A stretch of DNA of 64,000 bases, taken from the NCBI RefSeq assembly GCF_029223525.1, contig NZ_JARHTQ010000007.1, positions 186,001 to 250,000 on the forward strand. Reading direction: 5' to 3'. Made by a program: the position numbers and the translations under genes. The notes beneath the pieces are model-generated. The model was not told where the DNA came from. It did no database searches and saw only the letters and a program-made list of their open reading frames with translations. This DNA comes from Streptantibioticus ferralitis (lineage in GTDB: Bacteria; Actinomycetota; Actinomycetes; Streptomycetales; Streptomycetaceae). Within the stretch, counting starts at the first letter, position 1, and each line of letters starts with the position of its first letter. Positions 25,697 through 35,219 of this stretch are shown here, piece after piece.

Positions 25697-25830
25697 GTGA
25701 TCAGCCCCTTCACGATGTGCTGGGCCCGCAAAGCCGGAGGCCGCTGACGGGCGTGCCTCCGCGAGAGCTGTGGGCGAACCGGGTCAGCTGGGGGAGCGGT
25801 TCCAGTTTCTCGGCCGACTCCACTCATGCC

Positions 25831-26088
25831 TCACCTCCGCTCGCGGTTCAAGACCCCGCGGTACTGGTCTTCGAACAGAGCGCGCTCGACGGCCGAGCAC
25901 GGGCTGAAGTTCCCCGCGGTGCTCGGTCGCCCGGTGGTGAAGCGGAAGTCCCTGTAGCGAGGGTCGACCCCAGGGGCCTCGTACGCCAGGTAGTGAAGCT
26001 GATAACTGCGAGAGATCTGTTGAACTTGCGCTTGGCCGAAGTACCCCTGATCTCCCCTTGCGGTCTGGGCCGATTTGTGCTCCGCCAT
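25831..26088 (-). CDS. Hypothetical protein upstream of GH25 gene
   Basis: An 85-residue soluble protein with natural-looking composition: ISRSYQLHYLAYEAPGVDPRY, then FRFTTGRPSTAGNF and CSAVERALFEDQY. It is rich in Tyr, Phe and Arg, with no signal peptide or membrane helix. GGGGAA lies 5 bases before the ATG. It is on the same strand as the GH25 gene, 134 bases upstream, and may be co-expressed. The family is not recognised. Confidence 0.45.
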   Translation of the reverse strand: MAEHKSAQTARGDQGYFGQAQVQQISRSYQLHYLAYEAPGVDPRYRDFRFTTGRPSTAGNFSPCSAVERALFEDQYRGVLNRERR

Positions 26089-27039
26089 GGCGTTCCCCGG
26101 GCTCGGCCGGCGGCTGGACTCGGCGAGTCAATCGCCGTCGGCGCGGCGGCGGCCCACGCGGCCAGGCGACGAACTGGCCGCGTCCGTCCCGGTGGTAGCC
26201 ACGCCCTCTGCCGTACCCGGGCGGCAGGAGCAGACGTTGGTGAAGTAGTGAGGATCTATGCGCCGTTCTCGACGGCCGCGTTGGAAGAACACTGGACGGC
26301 GCGCCGAGCGGGCTGTTCAGCGCACATTCGACGCCATCGCGACCACGCTCCTGCATCAGTTGAAGGGCGATCAGGCCAGGACCCAAGAGTGCCTTGAGCG
26401 GGCCGCGGAGACGGCAGCGGAGACGGCACCACCGGCGATCAGGCAGCGGGTGTGAGGCATGGGTCGGCCTCTTGCCGGTGGCGAGGTGGCGGGCCAGCAG
26501 CCCGGCAGTGAACAGAGCGAAGGCGGCCAGCAGCGTCTGGCCGCAGCCACCTCGCGCTCCCGTGCCCAGAGGCCGAGGAAAGTCCAGCAGGGTGAGGCCG
26601 CCGACGCCCGAACCACATGCCGGGAACCGGCGAGAGGCCCGCGCCGGGAGGTTCACCAGAAGGGGACCGGAACTGAAACTCACTCGGATGGGGTCGTGCA
26701 TGGCGCGCCGGTTGGGGCACACGCATATCAACCCTTTCGGAGACGGTGAAGAAAGGAGGGGGACATTGGACTCCTGCGAGACCTTCGCGCACCGGGGTGG
26801 CTGCCCTTCAGGGCGGATAGCGCGGCCCACCACCGCGACAAGAGGCGAATCTGGATAAGCCGGCTTAAGGAGTCGGCTGGATCTCTCCGTCGGGAGGGAG
26901 GTGGCAGAGCAGGAGAAGACACCGCGCTTCGTGTGTCCACCTGTCCTGTCGGATGGCGAAGCAGCGGTCTCGGCGGGGACACGAGCGGCCCTCGGGGAAA
27001 CGTCGGAAGGCTCTGTGTCCCCGCCGAGCCACCCTCGTC
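26089..27039. other. Non-coding or decayed stretch
   Basis: About 950 bases with no gene I can support. A 65-residue ORF at 26258-26455 (+) with GAGG before its ATG (ending TAPPAIRQRV) and a hydrophobic stretch on the minus strand near 26480 (QTLLAAFALFTAGLLARHL) are the only hints of former genes. Base composition is less regular than in the coding parts. The histidine kinase remnant follows directly, so this looks like gene decay. Confidence 0.4.
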
Positions 27040-27232
27040 TCGTGTTACCAATGCCGTCCGCCACGCCCGTAGCGAAGTCAGTGTCACGGTCACCACCGAC
27101 GGTCCCGCCACCGCACTTCTGAAAGTCGCCGACGATGGACCTGGCATCCCGGCTGCCGACCGCGAGCGAGTCTTCGACCGCTGCGTCCGCCTCGAAGCCG
27201 CCCGCACACGCCGGCGCGGCGCCACCGGGCGG
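27040..27232 (+). pseudogene. Histidine kinase ATPase-domain remnant
   Basis: A 60-residue piece reads NAVRHARSEVSVTVTTDG, then LLKVADDGPGIPAADRERVF and RCVRLEAARTRRRG. These are the N box and G1 box of a HATPase_c domain of a sensor kinase. Nothing upstream (His box, membrane part) or downstream (G2 box GxGLGL) is present. It is a fragment cut at both ends, with nonsense sequence on either side. Confidence 0.8.
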
Positions 27233-27445
27233 GCGGGATCATCGAGACATCCGTCAGCCCTTCGACGACCATCTCCGCACCTGCCAGGAGATGGGCGACC
27301 ATACGCAGGTCGGCAGAGTGGCCGAGTTCGACCTCTCCCGGGGCCGGGAACGGCCGACGGGCATACCAGCCCACGACATTCCGTGAGACCGCCGCCAGGA
27401 CCACTCGCCACCCCGACCGTCGCACCGCCAATTGGTCCGCGCTCT

Positions 27446-27595
27446 CTACCCCGTTGCCTCGCGCGGTCCCTCGGCGGAGACCAGTTCCACGCTCACCGCG
27501 CCGCCGGAGGCGGTGCCGCCCGCGTACAGCACTTCGTAGGGGGCGACGACATCGAGCGGATCAAAGCCATCGAACAGGACGATCTGGGTGTGCAT
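27446..27595 (-). pseudogene. DJ-1/PfpI-family protein, 5' fragment
   Basis: The first 49 residues of a DJ-1/PfpI protein are intact: MHTQIVLFDGFDPLDVVAPY, EVLYAGGTASGG, SVELVSAEGPRE. A stop then interrupts what should be a protein of about 200 residues. No continuation is seen beyond. The gene diverges from the GlxA-type regulator at 27806, which in similar loci controls a DJ-1-family partner. The loss leaves the regulator without its presumed target. Confidence 0.78.
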
Positions 27596-27805
27596 GTACG
27601 TTCCTTCGGGTTGCCGTAGGGCCCGGTCTGTGCTCAGGTCGTTCCCGACGCTAACCAGCCGACGGCCTGCCTCCCAGTGGCGTTGGAGCCAGCATCCAGC
27701 GGGATATTGCCAGGAGCCCGCTGTGTGGTCATGAACTGGGCAAACTGTGGATCTCATGGTTCGCTGCGGAGAGGATAAGCCGCGGCGAGCGGGTATCTTC
27801 TGGCC

Positions 27806-28750
27806 ATGCACACCGTCGCCGTCCTCGCGCTCGACCGGGTGATTCCGTTCGACCTGTCCACACCGATCGAGGTCTTCACCCGCACCCGCCTCCCGGACGG
27901 GCGACGCGGCTATCAGGTCCGTGTGTGCGCGGAGAAGCCGGAGATCGACGCGGGTGCCTTCATCCTGCGCGCGCCGTGGGGGCTGGAGGGACTCAAGGGC
28001 GCGGACACGATCATCGTGCCCGGTACCGATAACCCCGTGGCTCCTCTTGCGTCCGCCGTCCGCGATGCCTTGCACGCAGCTGCTGACGACGGCACGCGCA
28101 TCGCCTCCATCTGCACGGGCACCTTCCCGTTGGCCGCCGCCGGTCTGCTCGACGGGCTGCGGGCCACCACCCACTGGATCGCGGCCGGCCAACTTGCCGC
28201 CGCCCACCCCGACGTCGACGTCGACCCGGACGTCCTGTACGTCGACAACGGCCAGATCCTCACCTCCGCGGGCGCCGCCGCCGGACTGGACCTGTGCCTG
28301 CACATGATCCGCCGCGACTACGGCGCGGCGGTCGCTGCCGACGCCGCCCGCCTGTCCGTCATGCCCCTGGAACGCGAGGGCGGACAGGCGCAGTTCATCG
28401 TCCATGACCACACCCCCACCCCCACTCCCCAGGGCTCCGCCCTCGACCCCCTGCTCGCCTGGTTGCGGGACAACCTCGCCCGCGACCTCTCCCTCGCCGA
28501 CATCGCCGCCCATGCCGGAACCAGCACCCGGACGCTGATACGCCGCTTCCGCGAACAGACCGGCACCACCCCGCTCCAGTGGCTGCACCGCGCCCGCATC
28601 CGGCAGGCCCAACACCTCCTGGAGACCACGCCGCACTCCGTCGAACGCATCGCGGCTCAGGTCGGCTTCGGTTCACCCACCGCCTTTCGCGACCGTTTCA
28701 AGCGGACCACCGGCGTCAGCCCGCACACCTACCGGCGCAGCTTCAGCTGA
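27806..28750 (+). CDS. GlxA-type AraC regulator with DJ-1/PfpI domain
   Basis: A 314-residue regulator. The N-terminal 170 residues form a DJ-1/PfpI-like sensor domain (VAVLALDRVIPFDLSTPIEV, TIIVPGTDN, ASICTGTFPLAAAGLLDG with the elbow cysteine near 103). The C-terminal 100 residues are an AraC/XylS double helix-turn-helix: RDLSLADIAAHAGTSTRTLI, RRFREQTGTTPLQWL, and VERIAAQVGFGSPTAFRDRF. Close relatives sense nitrogen-containing or quaternary-amine compounds, but the ligand here is unknown. The divergent neighbour is a broken DJ-1 gene. Confidence 0.92.
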   Translation: MHTVAVLALDRVIPFDLSTPIEVFTRTRLPDGRRGYQVRVCAEKPEIDAGAFILRAPWGLEGLKGADTIIVPGTDNPVAPLASAVRDALHAAADDGTRIASICTGTFPLAAAGLLDGLRATTHWIAAGQLAAAHPDVDVDPDVLYVDNGQILTSAGAAAGLDLCLHMIRRDYGAAVAADAARLSVMPLEREGGQAQFIVHDHTPTPTPQGSALDPLLAWLRDNLARDLSLADIAAHAGTSTRTLIRRFREQTGTTPLQWLHRARIRQAQHLLETTPHSVERIAAQVGFGSPTAFRDRFKRTTGVSPHTYRRSFS

Positions 28751-28791
28751 CACCCGGCGCATCGCACACCAACTCGCCGAACTGGAACAGG

Positions 28792-30654
28792 TCAGTTGGC
28801 GGCCTTCAGGATCGCCGCGACGATCGGGCCGGCGAACTTGTAGCCCTCGCCGCTGTTCGGCACGGTGGCCGCCGCCGCCACGTCATCGCGGTACGCGACG
28901 AACCAGCTGTTGGGTTTGCTCTGCCCGTCGACCTCGGCCGTTCCGGTCTTGGCCCCGATGTCGCCGCTGAGCCCGGCCATCGCCGGGGCGGCCGTCCCCG
29001 ACTGCGCGGTCAGCCGCATCATGGAGCGGACCTGTTCGGCCACCGAGCCGCTCAACTGCCGCGGAGCCTGGGCGAGGGTTCGGCCGTCGACCGACGGCGG
29101 GACGATGAACGGCTGATGGAATCCGGCGGCCTTGACCGTCGACGCCACGGACGCCATGGCCAGCGGGCTCATCAGGTCATTTCCCTGGCCGATGTACGAC
29201 ATGGCCTTCATCGCTCCGGAGGCGGCAGGCACGCTGCCGCTGTACGCGGGCACACCGACGCTCCAGTTGAGGCCTATGCCGAAGACGTCGTGCGCCTCGT
29301 TGGCGACGGCGTCATCTGGCATGAACGTCGCCGTGGAGATGAAGGCCGTGTTGCAGGACTGTGCGAAGTCCTGGGCCATCTTGGCGTTTTGCAGCGAGAA
29401 GTTGTCCACGTTGTGGAAGCTCGCACCGCCGTACTGATAGTTCTTCGGGCAGTCGAGCGGCTTGTCGGGGGAGACCTTGCCGGTTTCCAACGCCGTCGAG
29501 GCAGTGATCAACTTGAAGGTCGAGCCGGGTGCGTACGTGCCGCTCAGCGCCTTGTCCGGGCCGGACGCGGGCTGGTTGGCGACGGCCAGGATCGCACCGG
29601 TGCTCGGCTGCATCACCACCGTCGCCGCGTCGGGTCCCTTGCTCTTGACCGCCTGCTCGGCCGCCGCCTGGAGATGGCCGTCGATCGTCGTCGTCAGCGG
29701 CTTTCCCGCCCTGCCCTGGGAGAGTTGGTGCAGCACCGGGCCGAGCTTTCCGTCAGCGCCCTCGACACGGATCTCGGTGCCCGTGGAGCCACCCGTCGCG
29801 GTGCCGTAGGCCGTCTGCAGTTGGCTGATGACCGAGTCGAGCGAGGGGTACTTGGCGGTGGTCAGCGCATTCCCGTTCCGGTCCAGGATCGTGAGCGCCG
29901 GTGCGGCCGAGTGGTCGGCCACCAGCTTGTCGCCGTCGCCGAGTGTCGGATACAGCACGGAGGGCGCCCACTTGACCACCGGGCGCCCCGAGGTGTCGCG
30001 TGTGACCGCCAGCGTCGAGCGGTAACTCCAGTTCGACTGCTGGCCGTCGGCACTGAACCGGGCGCTTACCGAGAACGGCACGGTTGTGCCCTTCGCCGAC
30101 TGGTCGGTCAGCGTGAGCGAGGTGGCGTGCAACCGGGTGCGGAATGCGGCGAGCTGGTCGGCGGAATGCTTCGCGTCGTCCGTCAGACCCGCGGCTTTCG
30201 CCGTGTCGCCGGACGACCACGCCGCGAGGAAGTCGCTCGCGGTGTGGGACACCTCGGTGGCCGACAGGGCAGCGATCGCCTTCCGCGTGGTCAGTCGCTT
30301 CAGGGTGGGAGTGGTGTGCCCCACGGGCTTGCCGGCCGATGGGTCCTGGAGCAGGGCGTAGCACCCGTAGCCCGCCGCGCCGACCATGACCGCGCAGGCC
30401 CCACCTATGAGGGCGCCCTTGACGCCTCGCTGCGTAAGGACGTTCGGCCGGGGGCGCTGATGCCGCCCCGATCCTTGACGTCCGCGGCGGCCGGGAGCTG
30501 TGTGTGGGACGCCGTCCGGCGGGGCGACGTACGGGCCGGACCCTGGCGGGATGGACGGAGGTGTTGACGGGGGTGGTGGTGCGGGGAGCGCTCCGGGCAG
30601 GGTGGGGCGGCCGCCGTCGTTCGACTGCGGCGGCTTTGGCCGGTGCTCGCTCAT
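28792..30654 (-). CDS. Penicillin-binding transpeptidase (class B-like) with MecA-type N-terminal domain
   Basis: A 620-residue cell-wall enzyme. A Pro-rich cytoplasmic segment (1-80) precedes a membrane anchor at 81-101. An NTF2-like MecA_N domain follows at about 120-230 (DFLAAWSSGDTAKAAGLTDD), a dimerisation region, and a transpeptidase domain from about 335. The active-site motifs are Ser378-x-x-Lys381 (GSTFKL), Ser433-Cys-Asn435 and Lys569-Thr-Gly. It would cross-link peptidoglycan outside the membrane and bind beta-lactams. AGGAG precedes ATG 30654; the frame is open further upstream but that part is unlike any domain. Such MecA_N proteins are often secondary PBPs in Streptomyces. Confidence 0.92.
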   Translation of the reverse strand: MSEHRPKPPQSNDGGRPTLPGALPAPPPPSTPPSIPPGSGPYVAPPDGVPHTAPGRRGRQGSGRHQRPRPNVLTQRGVKGALIGGACAVMVGAAGYGCYALLQDPSAGKPVGHTTPTLKRLTTRKAIAALSATEVSHTASDFLAAWSSGDTAKAAGLTDDAKHSADQLAAFRTRLHATSLTLTDQSAKGTTVPFSVSARFSADGQQSNWSYRSTLAVTRDTSGRPVVKWAPSVLYPTLGDGDKLVADHSAAPALTILDRNGNALTTAKYPSLDSVISQLQTAYGTATGGSTGTEIRVEGADGKLGPVLHQLSQGRAGKPLTTTIDGHLQAAAEQAVKSKGPDAATVVMQPSTGAILAVANQPASGPDKALSGTYAPGSTFKLITASTALETGKVSPDKPLDCPKNYQYGGASFHNVDNFSLQNAKMAQDFAQSCNTAFISTATFMPDDAVANEAHDVFGIGLNWSVGVPAYSGSVPAASGAMKAMSYIGQGNDLMSPLAMASVASTVKAAGFHQPFIVPPSVDGRTLAQAPRQLSGSVAEQVRSMMRLTAQSGTAAPAMAGLSGDIGAKTGTAEVDGQSKPNSWFVAYRDDVAAAATVPNSGEGYKFAGPIVAAILKAAN

Positions 30655-31331
30655 GCTTCCAGCTCCTCGGACAGGCGGTTTCGCCTGAAGGTGGCGATGG
30701 ACATCCGTACCCCCGGATGTGGCCCGTCCGGGCCACGCAGCACAGGGACCATGACGTCCCTCCGGCCCCGCATGGTTCCTGACGATGTCCGCGTCGAGCA
30801 AATATCGGACTGCGAAATCCGGAGGAGAGGGTAGGTATCCGAGTGAAACGGGCAGGGGAATTGGCGCGCCGATGTGCCTTATTGGTGAGGTTAACGCCGA
30901 ATCATTCCGAAAATTCAGGCCCGTTACCCTTTCGTCCTTGGTGATCGCGACTGCGCCTTCCTCGCCAAGCGCGTGAGCGAGGGCCCGGTAGACGACGGGC
31001 CCGCGCGTCGGACAGAACTTCCGGCAGTGGTGGGCCGATCGGAGGCCTCGGGCGGCGGCCTGTACGTCTTCGTTGGTCGGCGCTGCGAAGGTGCCGTGCC
31101 GTAGAGACATACGCGCTTGGCATGGCCAGTCGCGACCGCGCGGAAGCTATCAGCCTGTTTGATCGACCGCCGGTCGGTGTTGTGCCGCTTGCCGAAACCG
31201 GGCCTTCGGCTGCCGGTGCTTGCGTGGGGCATGCGGCATCGGGGTCAGGGCTCGCCACCGCATCGACCGGATCCGCTGAAGCCGGGACGACCAAGCCGTC
31301 CTGGCCTGTCCGAGTGAAGTGCGCAGAAGCG
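30655..31331. other. Intergenic stretch between PBP and iron ABC operon
   Basis: These 677 bases hold no gene I can support. An AT-richer part near 30790-30930 probably includes the PBP promoter. The frame upstream of the PBP start is open for 150 codons, but the translation matches nothing I recognise. Confidence 0.4.
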
Positions 31332-32417
31332 TTACGCGGTTGCGGTCTGCGCCGTAAGACGGGCATGGGCTGGTGCGGCCGGTTCGGCGTCCGGAATCGG
31401 ATGCGCCGGGCCGTGCGCCTGAAGGTGCACCGTCCCCGCCTCGGGTGGGGCGGTGTCGGCGTAGGTGATGAGGCGTTCTGGCAGGTCGTGGCGGGTGTCG
31501 GTGGCGAGCTCTATGCGGTAGTCGTGGCCGCGGAACGCGCAGGCGACGACCTGGGCCTCGACGGTGTGCGGACCGGAGGCGGCGGCCAGCCGGAGCTGGT
31601 GGGGCCGCAGCAGTACGACGCCGTCTCCAGTGGGAACGTCGGCGGTGAGCGGCAGGTTGCCGAACGCGGTGATGGCGTGGTCGTCGGCGAGTTCCGCGGG
31701 GAGCAGATTGGTCTCGCCGAGGGTGCGGGCGACACCGACGTCGGCGGGCTGGTGGTAGAGGGTGTGTGGTGCATCGGCCTGGACGATTTGGCCGTCGCGC
31801 ATCACGGCGATGACATCGGCGAAGGCGAGGGCCTCGTCCACGTCATGGGTGACCAGGATCGCGGTGGCGCCCGCACGGCGCAAAGTGGCGGCGACCTCGG
31901 TCCGCAGTTCGGTGCGCAGGGCCGCGTCCAGGGCGGCGAACGGCTCGTCCAGCAGCAGCAGTTCGGGCCTGGGGGCCAGCGCACGGGCGAGCGCGACACG
32001 TTGTTGCTGGCCGCCGGACAGCTGGTGCGGATGCCGATCGCCGAGGCCGTTCAGGCCGACGAGGTCCAGCATCTCGGCCACGCGCTCACGGCGTTCGGCG
32101 CGCGGCAGCCCGAAGCCGATGTTGGCGGCGACGGTCAGGTGCGGGAAGAGGGCGCCGTCCTGCGGTACGTAGCCGATGCGCCTGCGCTCGGCGGGGATGT
32201 GCGTGCGGTCGTCGTTGATCACGCGGTCGCCCACGGTGACCGTGCCGCTGACGGGGTGGTGGAAACCCGCGATGACCCGCAGCAAGGTGCTCTTGCCGCA
32301 CCCGGAGGGGCCCAGCACACAGGCCAACGCCCCGTTGGCGACGGTCAGTTCGAGGTCGCGGAGCACGGCGGTGTGCCCGTGCGTCGCATGCAGCTTGCTG
32401 ATCGACAGACCGCTCAT
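31332..32417 (-). CDS. Iron(III)-type ABC transporter ATP-binding protein (FbpC-like)
   Basis: A 361-residue ATPase. Walker A is GPSGCGKST (about 37-45), the Q loop lies in [20 protein letters not shown], the signature is LSGGQQQR, Walker B is [12 protein letters not shown] and the H loop is LVTHD. A C-terminal TOBE-like domain ([10 protein letters not shown]) follows. The length and the regulatory tail fit FbpC/FutC-type Fe(III) importers. ATG 32417 overlaps the stop of the permease gene (ATGA). It powers the import system with the two upstream genes. Confidence 0.92.
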   Translation of the reverse strand: MSGLSISKLHATHGHTAVLRDLELTVANGALACVLGPSGCGKSTLLRVIAGFHHPVSGTVTVGDRVINDDRTHIPAERRRIGYVPQDGALFPHLTVAANIGFGLPRAERRERVAEMLDLVGLNGLGDRHPHQLSGGQQQRVALARALAPRPELLLLDEPFAALDAALRTELRTEVAATLRRAGATAILVTHDVDEALAFADVIAVMRDGQIVQADAPHTLYHQPADVGVARTLGETNLLPAELADDHAITAFGNLPLTADVPTGDGVVLLRPHQLRLAAASGPHTVEAQVVACAFRGHDYRIELATDTRHDLPERLITYADTAPPEAGTVHLQAHGPAHPIPDAEPAAPAHARLTAQTATA

Positions 32418-33994
32418 CTCATGCCTTTCGAGGGTCGAGGGGTGCCGAGGGTGCGGCGGGTGAGCAGGACGACGGCGGGGATGGACAGGGCGGTCATCAC
32501 GGCGGCGTACGGCGCGGCGGCTCCCCAGGCGAGATCGGTGGTGTAGATCCAGAACTGGGTGGCCAGCGTCTCGGTACCGGTCGGGCGCAGCAGCAGCGTG
32601 GCGGTCAGTTCCGTGCTGGCGGTCAGCGCGACCATCGCGAAGGCGGCGCCGAGGCCGGGCAGGATCAGCGGCAGTGTGACACGGGCCAGTACCGCGAGCG
32701 GCCGGACGCCCAGGGAGCGTGCGGCGTCCTCGACCCCGTGCGGTACGTGGGCGAGCGAGGCCCGTACCGCGGTCAGCGCCAGTGGGAAGAACAGCATCGC
32801 GTATCCGGCGACCAGCAGCGGCGGCTGCTGGTAGACCGGCTGTGCGTAGCGGATCGCGAAGAAGACCACGGCCAGCGCGACCGCGATGCCGGGCAGCGCC
32901 CTGGTCAGGTAGACGGCGCGCTCCACGGCCCGCGCCAGGCGGGTCGCGCGCCGCCAGGCGTAGAGCGCCACCGGCACCGCGGCGGCGGTGGCGATCGCCG
33001 CTGCCCCCAGCGCGTAGCCCAGCGTCGCCGCCGTCGCCGACAGGATCGAAGTCGACGGCAGGGTCGAGGAGTTGCCACGCATCGTCCAGTAGACGAGCGC
33101 GTACACCGGCACCCCGAGCGTCGTCCCGACGACCCCGGCCAGCCCCGCCACCGCGGGTGCCTTCCAACGGCCCAGCGGCTGCGGTGCGCAAGGGCGTGCG
33201 GTGGTACCTTCGCGCACCACACGGCCGCGTCGCGCGGCCCGGGCGTCCAGGGAGACAACCAGCAGGGCGAGGGCCACCAGGACTAGGGTCAGAATGCTCG
33301 CCGACTCCGTGTCGAAGGCCGTCTCGTACTCGGTGTAGATGGCGGTGGCGAAGGTGGTGAACCGCAGCATCGCGAACGCCCCGTACTCACCGAGCAGATA
33401 CAGCGACACCAGCAGCGCGCCACCGGCCAGTGCGGGCCTGGTCTGCGGCAGCGTCACCCGCCACAGGGTCGCCAACCGGCCGTGGCCCAGGCTGCGGGCC
33501 ACCTCTTCGGCGGCGGCGTCGGAGTGCCGCAACGTGGCGGCCACCGGGAGGAACACCAGCGGGTACAGCGAGGAGGTCATCACCAGCACCGCCCCCCAGT
33601 AGCCCTGCACCGACGGAATCAGCGACACCCAGCAGTAGCCGTGCACGAACTCCGGTACGGCCAGCGGCATCGCCAGCGCCACGGTCCAGGCCCGGCGGCC
33701 GGGCAGGTCGGTGCGCTCCACCAGGTAGGCGGCGGTGAAGCCCAGTACGAGCGCGGCGGCGGTGACCGCCGCAGTCAACGAGACGGTGTGCCACAACAGG
33801 GTGCCGACCAGCGGGCGTTCCAGCAGGCGGCCTGCGCTGTCCCAGCCGGACCGCCCGGCCTGGAGTCCGATGAACACCAGCGGGCAGGCCACCACCAGCG
33901 CTACCAGCCCCGCCACCAAGGGCAGCGCGCGGCCGGCCCGCCACCGGAGCACCGGTGGCAGGCTCGGGCGCACCAGCGGACGCAGGGTGCTCAC
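32414..33994 (-). CDS. Iron(III)-type ABC transporter permease, fused two-domain (FbpB-like)
   Basis: A 526-residue permease with about 12 membrane helices in two homologous halves. Each half carries an EAA-type loop: EEVARSLGHGRLATLWRVTLP in the first and EDAARSLGVRPLAVLARVTLP in the second. Such fused permeases are typical of FbpB/FutB Fe(III) importers. GTG 33994 overlaps the stop of the binding-protein gene (GTGA) and its own stop overlaps the ATPase start. Moderate sequence variation in the linker near residue 270 is normal. Confidence 0.92.
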   Translation of the reverse strand: MSTLRPLVRPSLPPVLRWRAGRALPLVAGLVALVVACPLVFIGLQAGRSGWDSAGRLLERPLVGTLLWHTVSLTAAVTAAALVLGFTAAYLVERTDLPGRRAWTVALAMPLAVPEFVHGYCWVSLIPSVQGYWGAVLVMTSSLYPLVFLPVAATLRHSDAAAEEVARSLGHGRLATLWRVTLPQTRPALAGGALLVSLYLLGEYGAFAMLRFTTFATAIYTEYETAFDTESASILTLVLVALALLVVSLDARAARRGRVVREGTTARPCAPQPLGRWKAPAVAGLAGVVGTTLGVPVYALVYWTMRGNSSTLPSTSILSATAATLGYALGAAAIATAAAVPVALYAWRRATRLARAVERAVYLTRALPGIAVALAVVFFAIRYAQPVYQQPPLLVAGYAMLFFPLALTAVRASLAHVPHGVEDAARSLGVRPLAVLARVTLPLILPGLGAAFAMVALTASTELTATLLLRPTGTETLATQFWIYTTDLAWGAAAPYAAVMTALSIPAVVLLTRRTLGTPRPSKGMR

Positions 33995-35064
33995 GACAGC
34001 AGACCCACGCTCTGCAGCAGTTGCAGCGCCTGCTTGCCGTCACCGAGGTCGCTGGCCGGTACCACCGCTCCGACGTCCTTGAGCGGACGGTCGACCTTGG
34101 TGTTCTGCACCCCGGCGGCCAGCGGGTACTCGTAGCTGTGCGAGTTGGCGATGATCTGCTGGGCGGGCTTGCTGGTCAGATAGGCCAGGAGCGCCTGCGC
34201 TGCTGCCTGGTGCTTGCTGCTGGACAAGATCCCCGCTCCGGAGACGTCCACCAGCGAGCCGGGGTCGCCCTGCTTGAAGTAGCCCAGTGCGCTGTGGACG
34301 CCGGACGCACCCTGCTCGTCCCGCAGCCGGTACCAGTAGTAGTGGTCGATCACACCGCCTTCGACCTCGCCCCGGTTCACCGCGGCGACCAGGTCCTCGT
34401 TGCTGCCGTAGACCTTGCTGTTGGCCTTCAGGCCTTCCAGCCAGGCCTTGGCCGCACCTTCTCCCTCCGCCTTGATCACCCTGGTCACGATCGGCGCGAA
34501 GTCGGTCTCGCTCGGCGCGATGCCCAACTTGCCCTTCCAGGCCGACGACGCCAGGTCCTTCACCGAGGTGGGCGTCTGCCCGGCCTGGAGCTTGCCGGTG
34601 TTGTAGACGAACGCCGCCTCGCGCGCCGAGACCCCCACCCAGTCGCCCTTCGGTGAACTGTCGCCCGACGGCACCGCCGCCAACGTGGACGCGTTCGCCT
34701 TCGTCAGCAGACCCTTTTGCTCCAGCGTGGTCAGCGCCGGAGGGTTCTCCGCGAGGAACACATCGGCTGGAGATGCGGAGCCCTCGGTCAGCAGCTGGTT
34801 GGCCAACTCCGCCTCGTCGCCCGAGCGGACGTTGACCTTCACCCCGGTCCGCGACTGGAAGTCCTTCACCAGCGCGTCCACGGTCTGCGCATGCTGGCCG
34901 CTGTACAGGGTTATCGACTGCCCCTTGATCGAACCCCCCGACGCGGACGACGAGTTTCCCGTCGCCTGCGAACTGCCGCACCCTGTCAACACCGACGTCG
35001 ACGCGGCAATGGCCGCCAGCACCGCCGCGGACCGCTTGGCGGACCGTAGAGCAACGACAGACAT
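33991..35064 (-). CDS. Iron(III)-type ABC substrate-binding lipoprotein (FbpA-like)
   Basis: A 357-residue lipoprotein. The signal peptide ends in the lipobox LTGC with Cys29. The mature part has ITLYSGQHAQTVDALVKDFQ, GVKVNVRSGDEAELANQLL, DVFLAENPPAL and the Tyr-rich metal-site segment GGVIDHYYWYRLRDE, which fits Fe(III)-binding FbpA/FutA proteins. The ATG has GGAGG 4 bases upstream; an in-frame ATG 15 codons earlier lacks one. It leads the operon. A possible iron box lies about 140-155 bases upstream. Confidence 0.92.
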   Translation of the reverse strand: MSVVALRSAKRSAAVLAAIAASTSVLTGCGSSQATGNSSSASGGSIKGQSITLYSGQHAQTVDALVKDFQSRTGVKVNVRSGDEAELANQLLTEGSASPADVFLAENPPALTTLEQKGLLTKANASTLAAVPSGDSSPKGDWVGVSAREAAFVYNTGKLQAGQTPTSVKDLASSAWKGKLGIAPSETDFAPIVTRVIKAEGEGAAKAWLEGLKANSKVYGSNEDLVAAVNRGEVEGGVIDHYYWYRLRDEQGASGVHSALGYFKQGDPGSLVDVSGAGILSSSKHQAAAQALLAYLTSKPAQQIIANSHSYEYPLAAGVQNTKVDRPLKDVGAVVPASDLGDGKQALQLLQSVGLLS

Positions 35065-35200
35065 GGGACCTCCGATAGAAGACACAAACGGGCTGTCGAC
35101 CGACAGCACCGCCTGGGACTGCGCCGCGACCCCAACCGCTCACACGGACTCCCCGCCCGCGCGGCACACACCCGAACCAACAAAGCAAGGCGTACCTTAC

Positions 35201-35219
35201 TTAGGCAAGCCTTGGCTGA
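35201..35219. promoter_or_regulatory. Possible iron box (DmdR/IdeR site) upstream of iron importer
   Basis: TTAGGCAAGCCTTGGCTGA shares 12 of 19 positions with the actinobacterial DtxR/DmdR consensus TTAGGTTAGGCTAACCTAA, including the TTAGG half. The complementary half is weaker. It lies upstream of the importer operon, as expected for iron control, although the match was judged by eye only. Confidence 0.5.

Noticed and set aside
24818-26088. Complete prophage lysis cassette
   Set aside because: There is a GH25 lysozyme, but no holin, portal, capsid, tail, integrase or att site was found.
25784-27064. 426-codon minus-strand ORF
   Set aside because: The translation is Arg/Pro-rich with no recognisable motif, and it overlaps the kinase remnant and the 85-residue gene in other frames.
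28579-30567. Very long plus-strand ORF (over 600 codons) under the PBP gene
   Set aside because: The minus strand encodes all three penicillin-binding motifs. The plus-strand translation shows no known motif.
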